From Pomphorhynchus laevis (taxonomy: Eukaryota > Acanthocephala > Palaeacanthocephala > Echinorhynchida > Pomphorhynchidae), in the NCBI GenBank assembly GCA_012934845.2, contig WNNJ02000256.1:114519-178518 (forward strand): DNA of 64,000 nt. Reading direction: 5' to 3'. Made by a program: the position numbers and the translations under genes. The notes under the pieces were generated by a model. It did no database searches. It was given only the letters and a program-made list of their open reading frames with translations, and was not told the DNA's origin. How positions within the stretch are numbered: position 1 is the stretch's first letter; each line of letters begins with the position of its first letter. Below, piece by piece: positions 55,911 to 64,000 of this stretch.

Positions 55911-56760
55911 AAAGATAAAATGAAATCCTCTTGATGATTAGGGGCCGAAACCTGATGACAAAGCAGTTTCTCCTGATGACCTCTAATCCTTATTCTGATA
56001 CATCGCATGTCATTTATTAGTCAATTCATAAAAATTGACTTTTATTTTAAATTTCAATTTTAAATTTTAATTTTTATAAATATTAATTGTATAAAATCTT
56101 ATTTAATTATTTATTTGTTATCTTTATTTATATTTATATATCGTATAAAATACGAGTAGGCTCAGTTATTTGATCTAATTTATGTGTAATAAATTGCTCA
56201 AGACCACGAATAAAATACCGATAAGTAAATAAATATATTAATATTAATTTAATGAAATAATTTAACGGCTAGTTTAAAAGATCACAACAGCATAACGATT
56301 TTATACATAACAGCAAAACGTTATGTTACAACGTTTTGTGAAGGAATTCAATGGAAGCATTTTTAATACAACGTCTGTTTTTTATAAAAATGACGTTTAT
56401 TTTAAATTTCAATTTTTTATTTTAACTTGATATACATTGTGTAAAATATTTTATAACAAATATTTATTATTTATAACTATTTATTATTTAAATAATAAAT
56501 AGTTATTTATTATTTATTAATAATATTTATTATTTACTATTTATTATTGACGACGTGCCGTGTCGTCAATTCATAGTCAATTCATAAAAATGACATTTAT
56601 TTTAAATTTCAATATTTTATTTTAAGTTGATTTAAATTATAGAAAATCTTAAAACAATTATTTATTTTATTTTTAATTATTTATAATTTTTTAAAATATA
56701 AAATAATTTTTAAATAATAAAATAATAATTTTTCAAATAGTATAAAATAAGTAGACTCAG
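55910..56760 (+). mobile_element. PLE tail(s), plus orientation
   Basis: A clear tail at 55925-56175 has GATTAGGGGCCGAAACCTGA, TCTCCTGATGACCTCTAATC, GTCAATTCATAAAAATTGAC and the end GGCTCAGTTATTTGATCTAA. A more decayed partial tail may follow at about 56380-56760 (ATTCATAAAAATGACATTTA, then GTAGACTCAGATAGATCAG). Confidence 0.75.
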
Positions 56761-56821
56761 ATAGATCAGATAATTCATAAAATAAAAATAATTTACATAT
56801 TTTGTATCGGTCATTAAGCTG

Positions 56822-57235
56822 TTAAGCCGTAATATCGACTGTATGCGTAGATGATTGTTCGAATAATCTACAAAAAGGAAAAATGCAGAGTCTACAAAAA
56901 AATATATTAATGTTGTTCACTTGGAAACAGAATCGACTAAAATATAAATATAGGAACTTCAATCGACCCGAAAAAATCATTGTTTGGCAAAAAAATACAC
57001 AAACGTGAGTTACGCATTTGCAGTTTAGCAATTACTTCTCTTTAAAAATATACGAATTATAAATTTTTGTTCCCTTGTTGTTCGCATGAAAACGGAATTT
57101 ACTAAAATTTTAATATAAAAACTTCAATCGATCCGTAAATATCCATTGTTTGATTAAAACATAAATAGCCGTAAATTACGTAATTGTGGTACTGGCATTA
57201 CTTTCCTTTTGAAATTTCAACAATTAACATTTAGA
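56822..57235. other. Short upstream stretch with a local duplication
   Basis: AAAATATAAATATAGGAACTTCAATCG near 56940 (first 20 bases AAAATATAAATATAGGAACT) recurs near 57105 as TTTTAATATAAAAACTTCAA with TCGATCCG. It lies immediately upstream of the deacetylase-like exon 1. No promoter is identified. Confidence 0.4.
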
Positions 57236-57243
57236 GGCGAAAA

Positions 57244-57579
57244 ATGCATTATCAATGTAGTTATTTCTACACTCTAATTGTAATTTTCTTATCGTATCTT
57301 CCGTATGTTCGAAGTTCAATTGCATGTAATGACAACGTTTGTACACCACCCAATTGCTTCTGTTCTCAACAAAGTTATGGTAACAAAAGTATTAAAAATA
57401 TTCCACAAATGGTACGACCGTCTTTAATTAAATTTCAGATTTTAATTAAATAATGAAATTTTAGGTCATTTTGCTGTTTGTTGGGAATTTGGATAAACTA
57501 TCTTACGACATGTATAATCGATTGTCCATTTTGCAAAATCCAAACGGATGTCCAGTTACATTGACATTTTCAATTCAGA
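57244..57579 (+). CDS. Polysaccharide (chitin) deacetylase-like gene, first two exons
   Basis: Exon 1 (57244-57411) begins with ATG and a signal peptide (YFYTLIVIFLSYLPYVRSS). It continues with a cysteine-rich lead CNDNVCTPPNCFCS and ends at PQM. The donor ATG|GTACGA and a 53-nt intron lead to exon 2 (57465-57579), phase 0: VILLFVGNLDKLSYDMYNRL, then NPNGCPVTLTFSIQ. In animal chitin deacetylases the same order is a short Cys lead, PQMVxLTFDDAxN, and NPNGCxxxATF. Here TFDDA is replaced by LFVGN, so the metal-binding Asp pair is lost. The next donor is A|GTAAAT at 57580. Later exons (for example after ATAG at 57649) are uncertain. It could be an enzymatically dead homologue or a pseudogene. Confidence 0.6.
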
Positions 57580-58740
57580 GTAAATTTAAAAATTTAACAA
57601 TCTGTAGTAATTTCAAGAGAATAAACAATTCTTAAATTTTTAATAGCATTATATTATGATGTTGAACCAAATTTTAAAAAGGCATTTAAAATGTGGTCAG
57701 TTTTGAAATGCCAGAATACATTATATGTATGAATGCATTTAACATATGCTAACTGATGCTACATCATTTTTATTTGCAAAGAATGGATACCAATGGAGAT
57801 CAATTAATGTAAAAATGAATCAAAAATAATCGAACGTATTTTTTATCAGATGAAACAATTTCTAAAAATTTGATTAGTTTGGAACTGCTAAAACAGATTA
57901 TATATCGGCATGCATTTGGATTTACTGCTATGATTGTCAAGAAGCAAACCCTAAAAGAGAGAGTGTCTCACTTTTTAATAAAGACATTTTATTTAAATTT
58001 CTAACGTAATTCACGAAAGAAATTATTTAATATTTAAGTTAATAAATTTAAATATTAATTAAGTTCAGTTATTTAACTAAAAATACAACTTGAATTTAGA
58101 AATTTTATACGAATCATAATATTATTTACAAATTGCAGCTTTTATATTAAAAATACTAAATTTTTAATTTTATTGACAGATAAATATTTAGTGACAAATA
58201 ATAAAAATATTTACACGATAATATTTATTTTAATATTTATAAATGTTATTTCATAACATTTATAAATATATTATTATTTTTAATAATAATATATCCACGT
58301 AATATTTACAATATATTTACAATATTTTATAATATATTTGTAATAACAGCAAATTTTTAGTTTTTAATGAATTTAAAGAATGGTAAAGTTAATTAAAACG
58401 CCACTTTAAATAAATCTTCGAAATAAAATGTTTATAAATTTGAATTTATCATATTAATTTTTTTATTAGATTTTAACATATTTTACGTTTTAATGGAAAT
58501 AATCGTAAATTAATGTATTCTATGACCATAAAAATAACGCAGCATAATCATTAAAATAACGTATTTTATGTACCAATGGACATAATGACATGGAAATCAT
58601 TATGTACTAATGGAAACAATGATACATAAATAATTTCATGTATAAATGGTTGCGTTACCGTATTGGCAATGCAACTAAAACGATTTAAAATATATCACTA
58701 ATAAGTTATAATTGACAGAAGAAAAATATTTTAAAAATTA
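57580..58740. other. AT-rich sequence downstream of the deacetylase-like exons
   Basis: Short open pieces near 57649-57730 (LYYDVEPNFKKAFKMWSVLK) and 57780-57810 could be further exons. Their splice sites and family matches are not convincing. The rest shows no gene. Confidence 0.3.
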
Positions 58741-59640
58741 AATCAGATAACTGAGTCTAGTATTTAATATAATTATAAAATAAACAAAACATAATAATGC
58801 TAAATCAAAAAATAATAATTAAATAATAAAATAAATAATTGTTTTAAGATTTTTTATAATTTAAATCAAGTTAAAATAAAATATTGAAATTTTTAATAAA
58901 AGTCATTTTTATGAATTGACTAATAAATAACAGACGTTGTATCAGAATAAGAATTAGAGGTCATCAGGAGGAACTGCTATGCTATCAGGTTTCGGCCCCT
59001 AACTCCTCTACCCAACATAGCAGCAGGGCCAAATACATGCTAATGATGTATTTCCTCTGATAAAACTATCTAGTATCTTATTCTAATACAAAGTATATTA
59101 TTTATTATCCATCCATAAACATTTTCCGCTAATGATTTTAAATTTATTTTTAATATTATTGTGTTGATTTATATATTTTACTATTTTCTGTTTGATGGTA
59201 TTTTTATAGTAACCTAGTTTAAAATATGTATCTATTAAATTATTTAAATGATTTTGAAGAAAGCCAATATCATTACAATATTGTTGCAATTCTTAAAATT
59301 TCATTATTTAATGTATTATATTTTATATTATATGGTATGCATGAATGCTCATGCAAAAATATGTTTCTTGTAAATTTAAATATGTCATCTTTACGATATA
59401 AATTAATAGTAGTTTTAGTTAATGTTAATTTAATGTTCATATCTAGATATACACCTTCTTTATCATTAATATTGGTTTTGTTAAGAATAAGGCTTTCTGG
59501 ATAAATGTGCTCACTAATTGAATAAAAATTATTAGAATTAAATACACATATATCATCAATGTATCGAAACATATATTTCATATATTTATATTGTTTAGAT
59601 TTAGTTTTTACACAGTTATGAACAAACTTGTATTTTCGAT
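58740..59640 (-). mobile_element. 5'-truncated Penelope-like element (RT part plus full tail)
   Basis: The minus strand reads RYIDDICVFN, LILNKTNINDKEGVYLDMNI, FTRNIFLHEHSCIPYNIKYN and the RT end, continuing straight into the complete family tail to an end at TAACTGAGTCTAG (58750). It is a broken copy, cut at its 5' side at about 59635. It is the clearest copy for defining where the tail ends. No endonuclease domain lies between RT end and tail. Confidence 0.85.
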
Positions 59641-60660
59641 ACCTATAGCAATAATAAGCACCCGAATAGTAGACGCTTTGATTTCTAAAATAGTATGGAT
59701 TTCTACATTCCGCTTTCGATCCGAAATGACGGTCGCATTTCTTTTTTATCTTCTTTTAGAATGATTGATATATTTCTTGCAGTAAAACATTTTATATAAA
59801 CTTAAATATAACAATTGTTTTAAAGTTTGATGTTGCGCACAATTAGATATTCGAGAATCGAATCCATGCGTCGTTCAACAATTATTTTCTTCGATGAACG
59901 AGTTTGCTGTTTCCAGTGCATCAGATAAGTAAGTATTAAACCAAATATCTATATAATAATTTATTGAATAGATGTGCATAGTAGCTAAATGTTTATTTTT
60001 TATAAATGTAATATTAAAAATAACTGATCCATTTTTTCTGATGTTATTAATTACTGCTAATAACATTAGAAATAAAACTTCCTATTTGTTCATTTGATAA
60101 TCAAATTGTGCGTTTTCTGGTGATGCTAGCAGCAGCTAGCGATATATTATGTTATAAAAGATTAATTAAATAATTATATTTTCAGTTTCACAAATAAACT
60201 TATAATTTAAAGTTATTAATTAAAAAATAAATAATTTACAATTTGTTTAAGAACAAACTGTACAAATTGTTAGCAGCTAAATACAATTTTATCTTGCTCC
60301 AAAATTAACATTTAATAAATAGAACAAAATCGTTTATTTTTTATTTGTTTAATTTAAGAGGAATTATTTTTGTAGACAAAGCGATTATAATGATTATAAC
60401 CAGTGATTAATGATATATTTTTACATGGTAACAGACCCTCTTTAACTTTTTGCAGCACATCCATTACAAAAACGAATATCTTCTACTCTCGTTTATATTC
60501 TTTTATTAAAAGACAGTTATTTGTAGAATTTTTATTTATTCTTAAGTGAGGTTATTTCCCAACTTTTAAACCACAGTGCGACATTTCATTTGCCTACAAT
60601 TTCTTTAAAGCACACCAGTAATCAAATCTCGATCCACTGATGTACTGCGGCACGGTGGTT
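59640..60660. other. Region without recognised genes
   Basis: A minus frame (59875-60066, MHIYSINYYIDIWFNTYLSD) is open but unassigned. No mobile element was recognised. Confidence 0.35.
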
Positions 60661-60720
60661 GACAATATTAACCAGAGTAATATTATATTCTAACAAAGTA
60701 TATTATTAACCACCCATATA

Positions 60721-60768
60721 TCAACCACTGATATAATTATATCAATTACTGATATAATCAGTGGTTGA
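60721..60768. repeat. Inverted repeat with 12-bp outer arms
   Basis: TCAACCACTGAT at the left is mirrored by ATCAGTGGTTGA at the right with further partial pairing inside. It may be a relic of a foldback element. A second palindrome, ACATTTATCAAAC with GTTTGATAAATGT, lies at 60914-60943. Confidence 0.7.
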
Positions 60769-61014
60769 AGCCCACTTATTACATCTAACATTTTACCTGA
60801 CAACTCCTTTAAGTGTGGTCGAATAAATGAGAGTTGAACAATTTCTTAAAAAGTTTTTCAAGGCGACTCCTTTACGAACAAATAATCATAAAGTGATACG
60901 AGTTCTTTATCGTACATTTATCAAACATTTAGTTTGATAAATGTATGAAGGAGTTTATAAAAATGCATAATGAAGTTTAAGAGAATAAATTTGTGTTTTC
61001 CAAAGCTAAATGTT

Positions 61015-61105
61015 TATAAGTATTTATTATAAGTATTTATTATAAGTATTTATATAAGTATTTATTATAAGTATTTATTATAAGTATTTATATAAGTATT
61101 TATTC
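61015..61105. repeat. TATAAGTATTTAT tandem array
   Basis: A 13-15 bp unit (TATAAGTATTTAT) repeats about seven times. Confidence 0.85.
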
Positions 61106-62290
61106 AGAAAAATATAAACTAAATATTTATTTCTTGAATATAAAATTTAAAGTACTTTTTATCAAAATTATATATAAATATAAAATAAATAAAAATTTAT
61201 AAAAAGATGTTCTTAAACATCAATATTGTTTTTAATCTCAGATTTAAATTATCATATAAGATTGAAATTCTAAAAAATAGCAAAAAGGAGTAGAATATCT
61301 TATATCAAATCAATTTATATACAATATTTATATTAAAAAATACACAAATAAATATTTAATTTACATGAACAAATTATAAATTTTTATTAATATAATAAAC
61401 ATTAAACGATTTATTTGTCAATTTATATTTAATATAACAATTTATAAATATTTACTTATAAATGAGTCCAGTTGATTTAAATTGATTTACTTAGATAAAT
61501 TTTTAATACGAATTTAAAAATTCATATTTTTTTGATTACTTAGATGAATCAAAAAATATTAAATTTTCACGTTCATTTATTCACCATCGAACTTTTAAAT
61601 TCAGAAACTCAATGTCCAGATTAGTGTCGTTTAATTCAATATGAATAACACAGATGCACAGGGTAATTAAACTTAAATTAAACAAATATATTAATTTAAT
61701 ATTTTAATTATAATATATTAATTTAATATATTAAATGTATAAAAACGGTATAGTTGCGACCTATTTATATTAAAAAAGGAAATAAGTTTTAATTACCATG
61801 GCTTTCGTATTTTTTAAAACAAAAAAGTTTGTATGCAGTAAGCATTCCCATTGACGGTATTAATGTTGAAAGTGAATGGTATTTAAATTTTAGCAAAATT
61901 TTTATTTAGTTTATTGGTTTACTCTACACTCGATGTGTACATTGCATGTACTAGGCGAAATTTTTCATTGTACATCGTAAACTGAATACGATAATAATTC
62001 TGACATGTTACAATGTCCTTGCGCTGTTGTGAGTAATTCAGGTTCTGATAAATGAGCAAATTATTGGGTTTCGTCATTTAAGATGATGAATTTTATTTGA
62101 CAAATTATGTAATCAATGATTACATCGCCCTGATAATTAGTATAATATAAAATATCATAAAATATTAGTCCTTATCAAGAATAAATTGTCATACAAAAAC
62201 AATGTATAGATTTGGCTTTCGATAAATTTAGTATTAATTACATCAAGTGCAAAGTTTATATCTTGAGTTACAAATAAAAATAGGGATTTT
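61105..62290. other. AT-rich sequence without recognised genes
   Basis: No exon, repeat family or RNA was recognised. Confidence 0.4.
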
Positions 62291-62299
62291 GAGAGAAGA

Positions 62300-63145
62300 C
62301 TTTTAATGAGTGAACAAATTTATTCAGCTAGCCTAATTCTTAATAACCTAATATTGATGATAAAGGAGGTATATATAGATATGAACATTAATATGAATTT
62401 AATATAAATATGAATTTGTACATAACTACGTATAAAATATAAAATATATTATATTATATTATATAAATCATATTTTTGAATAAATTATTATTTCGCAAAT
62501 GTGACGTTATTAGATGATACCAATTTAGATATACTCAATCTGAATACTATTGATTCAGGATTGGTAATTTATTAATTATTAATTTTTAATTATTATTAAA
62601 AATTATTGTTAACTAATATTTATTAATCTACCAAAATTAAAGCATCAAGTAAATATAAATATATGGATATAATTGAATTATTAGAATCTTTCAATATTTT
62701 GATAAACCAAAGTTATTTAAGAATAGGGACATCAATATTTAGACAAGTAAAAGGTTTTTTAATGGGAGGTAATAGTAGCCCAATTATAACTTACTTGTTT
62801 TTAAGCTTTATAGAATATGAATTTGTTCATAACTGTGTAAAAACAAAATCTAAACTATATAAATATATGAAATATATGTTTCGATACATTAATGATTAAT
62901 TTATATTTAACTCTAATAATTTTTATTCAATATGTGAACAAACTTATCCATGTAGACTTATTCTTAATAAGACCACTATTAATGATAAAGAATATATCTA
63001 GATATGAACATTAAATTAACATTAACTAAAACTACTATTAATTTATATCGTAAAGATGACATATTTAAATTTACAAGAAACATATTTTTGCATGAGCATT
63101 CATGCATACCATTTAATATAAAATATAATACATTAAATAATGAAA
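62300..63145 (+). mobile_element. Rearranged Penelope-like RT fragments
   Basis: Two pieces of the same PLE RT lie in plus orientation: a short one at about 62310-62390 (words matching the part after the YIDD box) and a longer one at about 62620-63145 (GTSIFRQVKG, GGNSSPII, FLSFIEYEFVHNCVKTKS, to HEHSCIPFNI). The order is not collinear with the other copies, so the locus was rearranged. It is broken and lacks the tail. Confidence 0.8.
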
Positions 63146-63170
63146 TTGGTAGTGCGATTTTTCGCACTAC
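63146..63170. other. Perfect 9-bp hairpin at a PLE fragment break
   Basis: GGTAGTGCG and CGCACTACC flank a short T-rich loop directly where PLE similarity stops. The inner part (TGCGATTTTTCGCA) resembles the GCGATTTTTTCGC hairpin in the 67-bp repeats downstream. Confidence 0.7.
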
Positions 63171-63248
63171 CAATATATAAGAGGATTAGTTGAATCGGCG
63201 TTGCTCGAGATTGTCCTGATGACAATTCTTTCAAAATATTGATAGATT

Positions 63249-63280
63249 TCCAAATCGAGCAATTGCTCGATTTGGAAAAA
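63249..63280. repeat. Perfect 32-bp palindrome
   Basis: The arm TTTCCAAATCGAGCAA is followed directly by its reverse complement TTGCTCGATTTGGAAA, without a loop. Confidence 0.9.
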
Positions 63281-63292
63281 AATATATATATG

Positions 63293-63753
63293 TCAATCGT
63301 AGCCAGCTTTGGCTCCTGGACCACAGTTTCAAGCGATTTTTTCGCAATAACAATTTATACAATCACGCATTCCTTCAGGAATCCTGTGAGAAATTCAGTG
63401 CCCTCGTAATCAACGGATACGCATTTGTGCCTTATATAAAGAATAACTAGAAGGTCCACACACGCAACAAACCAGTAAAAACGCTTCTGCACCTGAGCTT
63501 CGTATATCATCGTTAGGAATTGCTGGCGTCTTTATAGTTATCACAAAAGCAGTCGAAACGTACCCTAGCCACTTCATCCGACTGACGATGACTGCTGGGT
63601 GGTTAGGATCGTCTCGGAGTGATACATTAGACTGATGGAGCTGATGATCGAAGTCCAGTTATTTAGCAGCAAATATGGATTAAAAATCAATCGTAGCCAG
63701 CTTTGGCTCCTGGACCACAGTTTCAAGCGATTTTTTCGCAATAACAATTTATA
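63293..63753. mobile_element. Small element with 67-bp direct terminal repeats and structured interior
   Basis: The repeats at 63293-63359 and 63687-63753 are identical over 67 bp (starting TCAATCGTAGCCAGCTTTGG, ending CAATAACAATTTATA). Each can form two hairpins (AGCCA with TGGCT, GCGA with TCGC). The 327-bp interior is GC-richer than the surroundings and has no long frame. It includes GCAGTC-GAAA (63549-63558) and CTGACGA-T-GACTGC (63582-63595), another hammerhead-like pair, and a 9-bp helix CCTAGCCAC with GTGGTTAGG. It may be a small non-autonomous retroelement; the family is unknown. Confidence 0.5.
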
Positions 63754-64000
63754 TATATAGTATCGTATGAGATCATGAATATATATATAATTTAATTGTG
63801 TAAAACTGTGCTCCGGGAGCTAAAAACTTCAGTTTCATAATCGTAAATTTTGCCAAAAACCGGAGTTCGATTACATGCAGAGCAGACTTCCTTATCACTC
63901 CTAGACGATATGATGGTAGCCGGCAGCACTCATCAGTAGTGTGAACTACCATCAGTCGTTTCGACAGCCTTGTGATATATTTAAAAGGTATATTATTAAT
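63754..64000. other. Structured end of window
   Basis: Inverted repeat GATGGTAG (63911-63918) with CTACCATC (63946-63953), and on the minus strand GTC-GAAAC followed 22 nt later by CTGATGA. No gene was recognised. Confidence 0.4.

Noticed and set aside
63293-63753. LTR retrotransposon
   Set aside because: The repeats are only 67 bp and the 327-bp interior has no coding capacity, primer site or polypurine tract that I can support.

Overview
The window is AT-rich eukaryotic nuclear DNA from an invertebrate-like animal. It has spliced genes with very short introns (44-65 nt) next to introns of 1-9 kb, a cadherin gene, an ACAT/DGAT1-type MBOAT gene, a chitin-deacetylase-like exon pair, and LINE and Penelope-like (PLE) retroelements. 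The tiny introns and the deacetylase piece would suit a nematode-like or other small-intron invertebrate, but the species cannot be fixed from the sequence. No bacterial operon, CRISPR array, rRNA or clear tRNA was seen.

The main feature is one very large gene on the minus strand from about 42.2 kb down to at least 2.1 kb. It encodes a divergent cadherin-like protein. Seventeen exons can be read with GT-AG borders, and the intron phases agree at 15 of the 16 joins. The one clash, between the eighth and ninth exons, implies at least one missed exon. Exon 1 (818 codons) starts with a signal peptide. The 3' end, with the expected membrane anchor, is not resolved and may lie off the left edge. 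Its large introns hold most other features of the left two thirds: an intronless MBOAT acyltransferase gene in antisense (21.8-23.0 kb), a Penelope-like element (33.3-39.6 kb) split by an endonuclease-bearing LINE (33.97-37.14 kb), a CR1/L2-like LINE copy (31.7-33.0 kb), and many solo tails of the PLE family.

From 42.2 to 64 kb the sequence is an accessory landscape. It holds an inverted-repeat MITE-like element (42.9 kb), a GC-richer repeat family with two copies in opposite orientation (43.7 and 51.3 kb), a second CR1/L2-like LINE copy in a duplicated neighbourhood (44.3-46.2 kb), unrecognised candidate exons (47.4-49.3 kb), a row of PLE tails (49.4-51.1 and 55.9 kb), a 23-bp tandem array (51.8 kb), the front half of another LINE (52.3-54.4 kb) beside an inverted RT fragment (54.5-54.9 kb), the first two exons of a polysaccharide-deacetylase-like gene (57.2 kb), two more PLE fragments (58.7-59.6 and 62.3-63.1 kb), and a small structured element with 67-bp direct terminal repeats (63.3-63.75 kb).

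The most unusual signals are: the giant cadherin gene with a nested antisense gene; a PLE whose GIY-YIG part lies before the RT and whose RT copies end directly in a 3' tail; and several short stretches where GAAA is followed 22-26 nt later by CUGANGA, recalling hammerhead ribozyme cores in the order of a type II hammerhead. One, at 44.53 kb, has a perfect 5-bp closing stem.
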